A DNA stretch of 64,000 nucleotides from Streptomyces sp. SAJ15 (GTDB taxonomy: Bacteria; Actinomycetota; Actinomycetes; Streptomycetales; Streptomycetaceae): positions 299,474 through 363,473 of the forward strand of contig NZ_NISY01000013.1 of the NCBI RefSeq assembly GCF_007595705.1. Reading direction: 5' to 3'. Of the stretch, positions 55,901-64,000 are shown in pieces. Numbering within the stretch: position 1 is the stretch's first letter; each line of letters opens with the position of its first letter. The notes beneath the pieces were generated by a model. That model worked only from the letters and a program-made list of their open reading frames with translations. It was not told the origin of the DNA and searched no databases. The position numbers were made by a program, and so were the translations under genes.

Positions 55901-58900
55901 GCGACGTCGGCGACCGGGCCGCCCTCGCCGAGCTGCTCGCGGGCCTCCCGGCCGAGCATCCGCTGACTGCCGTCATCCACGCCGCGGGAGCGCTCGACGA
56001 CGCCACGCTCGGCTCCCTCACCGCACGGCACCTCGACACCGTCCTGGCTCCGAAGGCCGACGCCGCCTGGCACCTGCACGAGCTGACCCGCCCCCTGGAC
56101 CTCGCCGCCTTCGTACTTCTCTCCTCGGCCGCCGGCGTCCTCGGCGCCGCGGGACAGGCCAACTACGCCGCCGCCAACGCCTGCCTCGACGCCCTCGCCC
56201 AGCACCGGCGCGCCACCGGGCTCCCGGCACAGTCCCTCGCCTGGGGGCTGTGGGGCGAAGCCAGCGGCATGACCGGCCACCTTGACCACACCGACCACAC
56301 CCGCATGGCCCGCTCCGGACTCCTGCCACTGGGCACCGACGAGGCTCTGGCACTGTTCGACGCCGCCCTCACCGAGGACACGCCGCTGCTCCTTCCGGCC
56401 CGACTCGACACCAGGGCCCTACGTGCCGACACCGCGCCACCGCTGTTCCGCGGCCTGACCCGACCGGCCCCGCGGCGCACCCGGCCGACACCCTCCGGCG
56501 GCCACGCCTCCCTCCGCGTCCGGCTGGCCGGCCAGGACGCCGCCGCGCAACGGGAGACCCTGGTCACCCTCGTACGCGGCCACGCCGCCACCGTCCTCGG
56601 CCACCCGAACCCCGACGCCGTCCTCGCCGACGCCACCTTCCGAGACCTGGGCTTCGACTCCCTCACCGCCGTCGAGCTCCGCAACCGGCTCAACGAGGCC
56701 ACCGGCCTCCGGCTCCCCGCCACCCTCGTCTTCGACCACCCCACCCCCACGGTGCTCGCCCGTCACCTCCACGAGGGACTCCTCGGCGGCCGGGCGACGG
56801 CGACCGCCACCGCCTCGACCCCCACGGCGAGCGCCACGACGACCACCGGCGGCGACGAACCCATCGCGATCGTCGGCATGGCCTGCCGCTACCCGGGAGG
56901 CGTGCACGGCCCGCAACAGCTGTGGGAGCTCGTCGCCTCCGGCACCGACGCCGTGAGCGGCTTCCCCGACGACCGCGGCTGGGACCTCGACCGACTCTTC
57001 CCCTCCGACCCGGATCGCCCCGGCGCCTCCGCCACCCGCCACGGCGGCTTCCTCCACGACGCGGGCGACTTCGACGCGGCGTTCTTCGGCATCAGCCCGC
57101 GCGAGGCGCTGGCCATGGACCCCCAGCAACGGCTGCTCCTCGAAACATGCTGGGAGGTCTTCGAGTCAGCGGGCATCGACCCCACGTCCGTACGCGGCAG
57201 CCAGACCGGCGTCTTCGCCGGGGTGATGCCGGCCGACTACGGCCCGCGTCTGCACGACACCGCCGCCGAGGTCGAGGGCTACGTCCTCACCGGCACCTCC
57301 GGCAGCATCGCCTCCGGCCGCCTCGCCTACGCCTTCGGCCTGGAAGGCCCCGCCGTCTCGGTGGACACGGCATGCTCCTCGTCCCTGGTCGCCCTCCATC
57401 TCGCCGCCCAGGCGCTCCGGGCCGGGGAGTGCTCCATGGCCCTGGCCGGCGGGGTGACGGTGATGCCCACCCCCGGCGCCTTCGTGGAGTTCTCGCGCCA
57501 GCGGGGACTGGCGGCGGACGGTCGGTGCAAGGCGTACGGGGCGGGAGCGGACGGAACGGGGTGGTCCGAGGGCGTGGGCTTGTTGTTGGTGGAACGACTG
57601 TCGGACGCAAGACGGTTGGGACATCGGGTGTGGGCGGTGGTGCGGGGGAGCGCGGTCAATCAGGACGGCGCGAGCAATGGCCTGACGGCGCCGAACGGTC
57701 CGGCGCAGCAGCGGGTTATCCGCGCGGCGTTGGCGGCCGCGCGGGTGGGGGCGGGCGATGTCGACGTGGTGGAGGGGCACGGGACGGGGACGCGGCTGGG
57801 CGATCCCATCGAGGCACAGGCGCTGCTGGCCACGTACGGGCAGGAGCGGCCTGCGGGCCGGCCGGTGTGGCTCGGGTCGGTGAAGTCGAACGTCGGACAT
57901 GCGCAGGCGGCCGCGGGGGTGGGTGGGGTCATCAAGATGGTGATGGCCATGCGGCATGGGGTGCTGCCGCGGACACTGCATGTGGAGGAGCCGTCGCCGC
58001 ACGTGGACTGGTCGTCGGGCGCGGTGCGGTTGTTGAGGGAGCCGGTGCCGTGGCCGGAGACGGGGCGGCCCCGGCGGGCGGGGGTCTCCTCCTTCGGGGT
58101 CAGTGGCACCAACGCGCACGTCATCCTGGAGCAGGCGCCCACAGTGGAGGAGCCTGCACCGGACGGGGCCTCGGGATCGTTGTCGCCCTGGGTGGTGTCG
58201 GCCAAGACCGGGGAGGCGCTGCGGGCACAGGCGCGGCGGTTGCGCGAGCATGTGCTGGCACGGCCGGAGTTGGACCTGGCCGGTGTCGGACACGTTCTGG
58301 AGACGGGACGGGCGCGCTTCGAGCACCGGGCGGTGTTGCTGGGCCCGGACCGGGAGGGGTTCCTACGCGGCCTGGAGGCATTGGCATCGGGTGAGGAGTG
58401 CGCGGGTCTCGTGCGGGGTGTGGCCACGGGCGTGGGAAAGCTGGCGTTCCTGTGTTCGGGGCAGGGGACGCAGCGCGTGGGCATGGGTGCCGAGCTGTAT
58501 GAGGCGTCCCCACTGTTCGCACGGGCCTTGGACGAGGTGTGCGGGCATCTGGACCCGTATCTGGAGCGGCCGCTGCGGGCCGTGCTGTTCGGTGAAGGCG
58601 AGGAAGCGGCCGGTCTGCTGCATCAGACGGGCCACACCCAACCCGCCCTGTTCGCCCTTCAGGTCGCCTTGCACCGCCTGGTCACCGAGGGGTACGGGCT
58701 CACCCCGCACTTCTACGCCGGGCACTCGCTCGGGGAGATCACCGCGGCCCACCTGGCGGGGATCCTGAGCCTGCCCGACGCCGCGCGTTTGGTCGCCACC
58801 CGCGGCCGGCTCATGCAGTCCCTCCCCGCCACGGGTGCCATGACCGCCATCGAGGCGAGTGCGGAGGAGGTGACCCCGTATCTGGCGGGGCGGGAGGACC

Positions 58901-59475
58901 AGGTATCGCTCGCGGCGGTGAACACGCCCACCTCGCTGGTCATCAGCGGCGACCGGGACGCGGTGGAGGGGATCGCCGAGCAGTTCGGGGGCCAGGGTCG
59001 GAAGGTCACCTCACTCCAGGTCAGCGGTGCCTTCCACTCATCCCACATGGAACCCCTCCTCGACGAGCTCAACGACACCGCCCAAGCCCTCGCCTACCAC
59101 CCACCCCACACCCCCCTCATCACCGGCAACCCGGGCGGCGCGGACCCCACCACCCCCGACTACTGGGTCCACCAAGCCCGCAACCCCGTCCATTACCACG
59201 GCATCACCCGCGAACTCCACGCCCACGGCGCCACCGGATTCCTCGAACTCGGCCCCGACTCCACCCTCACCGCCCTGACCCACCACAACCTTCCCGACAC
59301 CGCACCCCAAGCCCACGCCCTCCTCCACCCCGACCACCCCGAAACCCACACCACCCACACCGCCCTCGCCCACCTCCACACCCACGGACACCCCACCACC
59401 TGGCACCCCCCCCACCACAACCGAACTCCCCGGCCTCCCCACCTACCCGTTCCAACACCAGCGCTACTGGCTTAA
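49957..59475 (+). CDS. Type I modular polyketide synthase, part 1 (ends at a frameshift)
   Basis: 3172 residues in frame. Residues 1-35 are an N-terminal docking helix, so it accepts a chain from another PKS protein. Module 1: KS 37-460 (Cys209 in DTACSSS), a repeat linker 471-578, AT 702-1022 (GHSQGE with Ser796, and YASH: methylmalonyl), DH about 1068-1390 (HSVAGAVLLP intact), ER 1608-1915 (HAAAGGVGMAAVQIA), KR 1920-2105 (TGGTGVLGGALA, LDD: B-type) and ACP 2200-2275 (LGFDSL). Module 2 here: KS 2298-2725 (Cys2473) and AT 2827-3130 (GHSLGE, GAFHS: malonyl). The last 20 codons (after W in TTWHPP) are out of phase because of a C8 tract. The start has AGGAG upstream. Confidence 0.95.
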   Translation: MAMTAADDRVIEALRASLKVNERLREQNQRLTAAAREPVALVATACRYPGGVTSAEDLWELVAAGRDAVGTFPTNRGWDVDRLYDPDPDRPGTSYTRHGGFLYDAGAFDPGFFGISPREALAMDPQQRLLLEISWEAFERAGIAPTAVRGSRTGVFAGVMYHDYGARLHTLPEGFEGYIGNGSGGGVASGRIAYTLGLEGPAVTVDTACSSSLVALHLACQALRAGECTLALAGGVTVMSTPSLFVEYSRQRALSTDGRCKAYGAGADGTGWAEGAGMLLVERLSDARRLGHPVLAVVRGSAVNQDGASNGLTAPNGPSQQRVIRQALANAGLSASEVDAVEGHGTGTTLGDPIEAQALLATYGQERAAEAPLWLGSMKSNVGHTQAAAGAGGVIKMVMALRNGTLPRTLHADEPSPHVDWDSGRVRLLTEAVAWPTGDRPRRAGVSSFGVSGTNAHVILEEAPADLLRVASRTAPDEGSAAASRTAPAEASAAASWTASADPLGAVAQAASADRLHPASRTDPAEATPVESRAGAADASSAVSRTESADAPAAVSGTAPVDPLRAVPQPASVEPRPAARATASHGHAIAGPLPWPVSGATPEALRAQAAALRRRLATDFDTATHPVTDSGTDSDAATHSDTAAHLADVGHALATGRAHLAHRAVVLGTDRESLLRGLDAVAAGEPHDAAVTGGTPAAGGGAGVVFVFPGQGGQWAGMGLRLLETSTEFAARMAACETALAPHVDWSPREVLRRDRTDPVWERADVVQPVLFAMMVSLAGLWRSYGIEPDAVVGHSQGEIAAAHVCGALTLEDAARVVALRSRALQALCGSGGMASVPLPADEVAEVLRTEWPDRLWIAAHNAPAATVVSGDADALAEALEYYRARDVRAKRIPVDYASHCPHIESVQRELAGLLHDITPRPADIPFHSTVDNRWIDDTTALDAAYWYRNLRQPVRFADAIRALGETEHHTFVEVGPHPTLTPAIQDTAEAAGHTAVVIGSLRRDTDDPRHLLTSLARAHVHGLPVAWDRHYRALVPAPRHVDLPTYAFQRDHYWLDAPAAVGDVTAAGLAPAGHPLLGAATGLAERDGYLLTGRLSTTTHPWLADHSVAGAVLLPGTALLELAAHAGERLGCPRVEELTLHAPLILPAEGGVVLQVAVGAADETGRRELSVHARRDEPMGESASEGAASEGMATEGPWTRHASGTLRAEAGAGACAHAPAPAPVDAPAAGPGPLAHPWPPPDAEPLDLDGLYDRLAAADFVYGPAFRGLQAAWRHGAETLAEVRLPDGVIADAARFGLHPALLDAALHTLGLDDRQRGGDQGRLPFTWRDVRLHASAVSTLRVRLRPLGPDAVAVEATDEHGAPVVSVASLALRPVSLEDLRAPDGAVRDALYALEWIATPDPAPPVALGRCAVLGDAGPGWTTALEVSARGPVRHHPDLPALLRALDAGDPAPDLVFVGCHPAAAATPAEPAAVHTRTHQALGLLQGWLAEERLADGRLVVVTSGAVAATRVDRLGDPAGAAVRGLVRSAQAEEPDRFLLVDLDTSRESVAALPRAVALGEPQTAVRGGRILAARLARAGARAAALRTPSQPGGGWRLESTTSGTLQGLELVPTPADPAPLGPAQVRIAVRAAGLNFRDVLVALGMVPGQTGLGSEGAGVVLEVGPEVTDLTPGDRVMGVFADAFGPVAVADRAALARIPDGWSFAQAAAVPVVFATAYYGLVDLAGLRPGESVLVHAAAGGVGMAAVQIARHLGAEVYATASPEKWDTVRAQAIPDDRIASSRTVDFESRFTGGPDGRGVDVVLNCLAQEYVDASLRLTARDGGRFLELGKTDIREPAEVARAHPGVAYQAYDLMDAGPERVGEILRTVQRMFADGVFTPPPLTCWDVRQAPDAFRHLQQGRSIGKNVLTLPAAWDAHGTVLITGGTGVLGGALARHLAATGRARHVLLAGRRGPDAPGAARLTAELAELGAEATVVACDVGDRAALAELLAGLPAEHPLTAVIHAAGALDDATLGSLTARHLDTVLAPKADAAWHLHELTRPLDLAAFVLLSSAAGVLGAAGQANYAAANACLDALAQHRRATGLPAQSLAWGLWGEASGMTGHLDHTDHTRMARSGLLPLGTDEALALFDAALTEDTPLLLPARLDTRALRADTAPPLFRGLTRPAPRRTRPTPSGGHASLRVRLAGQDAAAQRETLVTLVRGHAATVLGHPNPDAVLADATFRDLGFDSLTAVELRNRLNEATGLRLPATLVFDHPTPTVLARHLHEGLLGGRATATATASTPTASATTTTGGDEPIAIVGMACRYPGGVHGPQQLWELVASGTDAVSGFPDDRGWDLDRLFPSDPDRPGASATRHGGFLHDAGDFDAAFFGISPREALAMDPQQRLLLETCWEVFESAGIDPTSVRGSQTGVFAGVMPADYGPRLHDTAAEVEGYVLTGTSGSIASGRLAYAFGLEGPAVSVDTACSSSLVALHLAAQALRAGECSMALAGGVTVMPTPGAFVEFSRQRGLAADGRCKAYGAGADGTGWSEGVGLLLVERLSDARRLGHRVWAVVRGSAVNQDGASNGLTAPNGPAQQRVIRAALAAARVGAGDVDVVEGHGTGTRLGDPIEAQALLATYGQERPAGRPVWLGSVKSNVGHAQAAAGVGGVIKMVMAMRHGVLPRTLHVEEPSPHVDWSSGAVRLLREPVPWPETGRPRRAGVSSFGVSGTNAHVILEQAPTVEEPAPDGASGSLSPWVVSAKTGEALRAQARRLREHVLARPELDLAGVGHVLETGRARFEHRAVLLGPDREGFLRGLEALASGEECAGLVRGVATGVGKLAFLCSGQGTQRVGMGAELYEASPLFARALDEVCGHLDPYLERPLRAVLFGEGEEAAGLLHQTGHTQPALFALQVALHRLVTEGYGLTPHFYAGHSLGEITAAHLAGILSLPDAARLVATRGRLMQSLPATGAMTAIEASAEEVTPYLAGREDQVSLAAVNTPTSLVISGDRDAVEGIAEQFGGQGRKVTSLQVSGAFHSSHMEPLLDELNDTAQALAYHPPHTPLITGNPGGADPTTPDYWVHQARNPVHYHGITRELHAHGATGFLELGPDSTLTALTHHNLPDTAPQAHALLHPDHPETHTTHTALAHLHTHGHPTTWHPPHHNRTPRPPHLPVPTPALLA
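51367..51690 (+). repeat. 36-bp in-frame tandem repeat, nine units, in the KS-AT linker
   Basis: Units start at 51367, 51403, 51439, 51475, 51511, 51547, 51583, 51619 and 51655. The first two are close (ASRTAPDEGSAA and ASRTAPAEASAA); later units keep the S-x-T-A...A(D/E) pattern but diverge. All 12-residue units stay in frame, and the array is flanked by the end of KS and the start of the AT linker. Confidence 0.85.
59406..59413 (+). other. C8 homopolymer with a one-base frameshift in the PKS
   Basis: In the frame from 49957 the sequence past the tract gives HHNRTPRPP and stops at 59475. Removing one C gives W-H-P-P-T-T-T-E-L-P-G-L-P-T-Y-P-F, a normal AT-to-DH linker, and the frame stays open to the right edge. 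A sequencing or assembly error, a real mutation, or slippage are all possible. Confidence 0.9.
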
Positions 59476-62400
59476 CTCGGCGTCTTCTGCGGGTGATGTG
59501 GCCGCGGCCGGGTTGGAGTCGGCGGGGCACCCACTGCTCGGCGCCGCGGTCGGGCTCGCGGACGGCGATGGGTGTCTGTTCACCGGGCGGCTCTCGCTCC
59601 GCACGCACCCGTGGCTCGCCGATCACGCCATCGCCGACACCGTGCTGCTCCCGGGAACGGCCTTCCTCGAACTCGTGCTTCAAGCCGGTGACCGTATGGA
59701 GTGCCGGCACATCGAGGAGTTGACCCTCCAGACTCCGCTCGTCCTGCCGGAGGGCGGCGGGGCCGTACTTCAGGTGGCCGTGGCCGCACCGGACGAGGCG
59801 GGACGCCGCGCGGTGCACGTCTACTCGCGCCGTGAAGACGGCGGTGGCGCGGCGGATCCGACGGAAGCCGCCTGGACGCGCCACGCCACCGGCTTCCTCA
59901 CGGCGGAACCGGGCGGCGATGAATCCGGCGACACGGCCGACGGGTTGTGGGGCGAGGCGTGGCCGCCGTCGGATGCCGTAGCCGTGGATCTGGAGGAGCT
60001 GTACGACCGTTTGGCAGCGGCGGGTTTCGGCTACGGGCCGTCGTTCCGGGGCCTGCGGGCCGCATGGCGTCGTGGGGACGAGCTCTTCGCTGATGTACGC
60101 CTGCCGGAGGACGCGCCGGGTGGCCCGACGGGGGCGCGGTTCGGGCTGCACCCCGCGCTGCTCGACTCCGCGCTCCACACCCTTCCGCTGCTGTCGTCTC
60201 TCCAGAGCCAGAGCCAGAGCCAGAGCCAGAGGCAGAGCCACCAAGGCGAGAAACAAGTCCAGAACCAGGACCGGAGTCAGGCCCAGGGCCCGTACCAGGA
60301 ACAAGGCACGGGGCTGCCGTTCGCCTGGAGCGCGGTGACCCTGCACACGCCGGGCGCCACGGCCCTGCGGGTTCGGCTGGGGCCTGACGGCTCCGAGCCG
60401 GGGGCCGTCTCGGTCGAGGTGGCCGACGAGACGGGCGAGCCGGTGGCCTCGGTGCGCTCGCTGGTGCTGCGTCCGGTGTCCACGGCTGAACTGCGGGCAG
60501 CGGCGGCCCGGTCTCCGCACCACGACACGCTGTTCGAGGTGCGGTGGGAGCCCGTTCCCGACCCGGGGGAGACGTCGGAGGCAGCGGCGACGTCGGCCGA
60601 CTGGGCGGTCATCGGGTCCGGCCCGGCCCCGGGCGCGGCCGACGACCCCTTCCGCGCGGCACGGCACACGTACCCGGACCTGGCCGCGCTGCGGGAGGCC
60701 GTCGCCGGCGGCGCTCCGGTTCCCCGTACGGTCCTGACCTGGTCCGAGGCGAGGGACGGGGCTGCCGAGTCGCGCGGCGCCGTGCATGCCGCCGCGCACC
60801 ACATGCTGGCGCTGGTGCGGGAGTGGCTGGAGGACGACGCCTTCGCCGCCGGGCGCCTGGTGGTGCTCACCCGTAACGCCGTGGCCACCACGACGGAGGA
60901 AGACGTCACGGACCTGGGCGGCGCGGCGGTGTGGGGCCTGGTGCGCTCCGCGCGAGCGGAGCACCCCGACCGGTTCCTGCTCCTCGACCTGGAGGGCTCC
61001 GGAGCCCCGGAGGACCACCGCCGGGCGCTGTCCGCCGCCCTGACCTGCGGGGAATCCGAGGTCGCGGTGCGTGGCGGCACCCTCCACGCCCCCCGACTGT
61101 TCCGGATGGCCGGTCCCGACCCGGCGGGGCCCGCCCAGGCCCGCGCCGAGGCCGCGAGGAAGCGACCCTGGGCCGCCGATGGAACGGTGCTCATCACCGG
61201 AGGCACCGGCAGTCTCGGCGCGATGCTCGCCAGGCACCTGGTGGTGGCCCACGGCGTACGCAACCTCCTGCTCGTCAGCCGCCGCGGTCGCGAAGCGTGG
61301 GGTGCTCGTCGGCTTGAGGCCGAACTGGTGGCACTCGGGGCGACCGTGACCATCGCGGCGTGCGACGCGTCCGATCGGAAGCGACTCGGCAGGACCCTGG
61401 CGGCCATCCCCGCCGAGCACCCGCTGACCGGGGTGGTGCACGCGGCCGGAGTGCTGGACGACGGGGTGCTCCCGTCCCTCACACCGGAGCGGATGAGCCG
61501 AGTCCTGCGCGCCAAGGCGGACGTCGCGCTCAACCTCCACGAGCTCACCCGTGGGCTCCCGCTCGCCGCCTTCGTGTTGTTCTCCTCGCTGGCCGGAGTC
61601 ATGGGCTCGCCGGGCCAGGCCAACTACGCGGCGGCCAACGCCGTGCTGGACGCGCTGGCCTGTCGCCGACGCGCCGCATGGCTTCCCGCGGTGTCCATGG
61701 CCTGGGGGGTGTGGGAGCAGTCCGGAGACGGCATGACCGGACGACTGGACGCCATCGACCACTCCCGCTTCGCCCGTTCGGGGCTGCGGCCCCTGTCCCC
61801 GAGCGAGGGACTGGAGCTCTTCGACAGGGCCCTGGAGTGCGACCGGCCCGTGGCCGTGCCCGCCGCGCTCGCCATCACGGAACTCCGAGCGTCCGGGGCC
61901 GCCGTACCCTCGCTCCTCCGGCATCTGGCGTCGCCGGCGCGGTCCCGTTCCGGCGGCCCCGGCGGCCGCGACGCGACGGCCGGCGGCCCGGCGCTCCTGC
62001 GCCGCCGGTTGACCGGCCTGGGGGCCGAGGAGCAGGTGCGGACGCTGTTGCGGCTGGTGCGCTCCCAGGCGGCGGCGGTGCTGGGACACGGGGCGGCCGA
62101 CGCGATCCCGGCGGAGTCCGCCTTCCGTGATCTCGGCTTCGACTCCCTCACCTCGGTAGAGCTGCGCAACCGGCTCCAGACGGCCACCGGTCTGCGCCTC
62201 CCGGCCAGCCTGGTCTTCGACCGTCCCCACCCCCTCGCGCTCGCCCGCCGGCTGCGGGAGGAGCTGGTCGGCGACGACGCCGCCGCGGCGGACGCCGACG
62301 GCGCGCTCCCCGCCCCGGCCGTCGGCGGTGCGACCGACGAACCGGTGGCGATCATCGGCATGGCCTGCCGCTACCCGGGCGGGGTGCGATCGGCCGAGGG

Positions 62401-64000
62401 CCTGTGGGACCTCGTCGCCTCCCGTGGGGACGCCGTGGGCGACTTCCCCACGGACCGTGGCTGGGACGTGGAGCGGCTCTACGACCCCGACCCGGACCGG
62501 CCCGGAACCAGTTACACGCGCCGAGGCGGATTCCTCTACGACGCCGGGGACTTCGATCCGACGTTCTTCGGGATCAGCCCCCGCGAGGCGCTCGCCATGG
62601 ACCCGCAGCAGCGGCTGCTGCTGGAGATCTCATGGGAGGCGCTGGAACGGGCGGGCATCGACCCCGCCTCGATGCGCGGCAGCCTGACCGGGGTGTTCGC
62701 GGGGGTGATGTACCACGACTACGGCACCCGCCTGCGCGTCATCCCGGAGGGCTTCGAGGGGTACATCGGCAACGGGAACGCCGGCAGCGTCGCCTCCGGA
62801 CGCGTCGCCTACACCTTCGGGTTGGAAGGCCCCGCCGTCACCGTGGACACCGCCTGCTCGTCGTCGCTGGTCGCGCTGCATCTGGCCTGCCAGGCCCTGC
62901 GGTCCGGCGAGTGCGCCATGGCGCTGGCCGGGGGCGTCACCGTCATGTCCACCCCCACCACCTTCATCGAGTTCTCCCGGCAGCGCGGGCTCGCCCCCGA
63001 CGGCCGCTGCAAGTCGTTCTCGGCCGGGGCGGACGGCACGGGGTGGGCGGAGGGCGCGGGGATGCTGCTGGTGGAGCGCCTCTCCGACGCGCGGCGCAAC
63101 GGCCATCGCGTCCTCGCCGTGGTGCGCGGCAGCGCCGTCAACCAGGACGGCGCGAGCAACGGCCTCACCGCCCCCAACGGCCCCTCCCAGGAGCGGGTCA
63201 TCCGGCAGGCGCTGGCGAACGCGGCCGTCGCCCCCGCGGAGGTGGACGCGGTGGAGGGGCACGGCACCGGGACGACGCTCGGCGACCCCATCGAGGCACA
63301 GGCGCTGCTCGCCACATACGGCCGGCGGAGGCCCAGGGAACGGCCGCTGTGGCTCGGGTCCGTCAAGTCGAACCTCGGACACACCCAGGCCGCCGCGGGC
63401 GTGGGCGGGGTCATCAAGATGGTGATGGCCATGCGCCACGGGCTGCTCCCGCCCACCCTCCACGCCGACGAGCCGTCGCCCCACGTGGACTGGTCGGCGG
63501 GCGCGGTCCGGCTGCTGACCGACGCTGTGCCCTGGCCCGACAACGGTCACCCTCGTCGGGCGGGCGTGTCCTCGTTCGGCGTCAGCGGCACCAACGCCCA
63601 CGTCATCCTCGAACAGGCAGCACCCGAGCCCCTCGGACAGGCGCCAGACGAACAGACACCGCCCGTGGAGGATCCCGAGCCGCAGGGGCCGGCCACGGAA
63701 CCGCGCCCCCTGCCCTGGGTGGTCTCGGCCAGGTCGCAGGCCGCGCTACGCGCCCAGGCGCGCAGGCTGCACACCTTCGCCGCCACAGCGACCGACCTGG
63801 CCCCGGCGGACATCGGCTACTCCCTGGCGGTAGAGCGATCCACCTTTGAGCATCGTGCTGTGGTCATCGGTTCGGACCGCGAGGAACTGCTCCAGGGCCT
63901 GGACGCGCTCGCCACCGGCCGACCCCACCCCACCCTCCACCACACACCCCCCACCACCACGACCACCACCCCAGGCCGGATCGTGTTCGTCTTCCCCGGC
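59414..64000 (+). CDS. Type I modular polyketide synthase, part 2 (frame-shifted continuation, runs off right edge)
   Basis: An open frame (phase of 59420) with no start codon of its own and no stop to 64000. The rest of module 2: DH about 59510-60480 (HAIADTVLLP, with Asp where HxxxGxxxxP has Gly) and KR about 61180-61720 (TGGTGSLGAMLA, VLDDG: B-type, NYAAANA). No ER is present. ACP lies about 62030-62260 (LGFDSLTSVEL). Module 3: KS about 62335-63610 (Cys codon at 62855 in DTACSSS) and the opening VFVFPG of an AT at the very edge. A Gln/Ser-rich insert lies in the DH (60203-60310). It is one gene with part 1 if the frameshift is an artefact. Confidence 0.93.
60203..60310 (+). repeat. Gln/Ser-rich repeat insert in the module 2 DH domain
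   Basis: CAGAGC hexanucleotide units (QSQSQSQSQRQS) followed by a longer Gln-rich, charged stretch (HQGEKQVQNQDRSQAQG). They sit between the DH active-site Asp region (LLDSALHTLPLLSS) and FAWSAVTLH. The codon content (CAG, CAA, AGC) is unlike the flanks. Confidence 0.85.

Noticed and set aside
59267..62230. 987-codon open frame antisense to the PKS
   Set aside because: It is a GC-skew shadow of the PKS frame, of low complexity, and has no family match.

Overview
The window reads as Streptomyces (or a very close actinomycete) chromosome. GC is very high with strong G/C bias at third codon positions, starts are often GTG, one rare TTA codon is visible, and several families typical of the genus occur (DUF6296, PAS-GAF-PP2C phosphatase, Rpf-LysM-M23 hydrolase, LAL regulator, modular type I PKS). 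About 40 genes are supported. I saw no tRNA, rRNA, IS element, phage gene or CRISPR array.

Layout. 1-4083: thioesterase II (cut by the left edge), DUF3516 helicase, YdjM-type membrane protein. 4263-8038: a heterodimeric ABC exporter with one intact and one degenerate ATP site. 8301-10679: L,D-transpeptidase-like lipoprotein and a Tat-exported GH109-type oxidoreductase. 11130-13944: MarR regulator divergent from a single-chain ABC exporter. 14000-17248: CaiB-type CoA-transferase, acetyl-xylan esterase-like hydrolase, NTF2-like protein, HxlR regulator. 17359-19811: polar amino-acid ABC importer. 19993-23396: small basic protein, Rrf2 regulator, 2-hydroxyacid dehydrogenase, CobW GTPase. 23534-27712: lipoprotein, DUF6296, PRC-barrel, small membrane protein, PP2C phosphatase. 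27713-29519: 1.8 kb without a convincing gene. 29520-33670: Rpf-LysM-M23 wall hydrolase, MHS-type transporter and anhydro-MurNAc kinase, a plausible peptidoglycan turnover group. 33718-38589: hypothetical protein, ClC channel, SDR, GH15.

38801-64000 (right edge) is the start of a modular polyketide cluster. Leftward: a SAM methyltransferase, a PobA-like flavin aromatic hydroxylase and a fused aminodeoxychorismate synthase (PabAB). Rightward, probably one transcription unit: luciferase-like monooxygenase, HemK-like methyltransferase, DHA2 exporter, LAL regulator and a large PKS. The visible PKS has module 1 KS-AT(methylmalonyl)-DH-ER-KR-ACP, module 2 KS-AT(malonyl)-DH-KR-ACP, and module 3 KS followed by the start of an AT. 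Chorismate could be turned into an aminobenzoate, possibly ring-hydroxylated, as a starter or decoration. Loading module, PabC lyase and thioesterase lie outside the window or are absent, and I do not name the product.

Two things stand out. First, a single-base frameshift in a C8 tract splits the PKS at about 59,410. Second, short tandem repeats are unusually common: exact 16-bp arrays between genes and in-frame 12-residue arrays inside an ABC exporter and a PKS linker. They look like recent local expansions.
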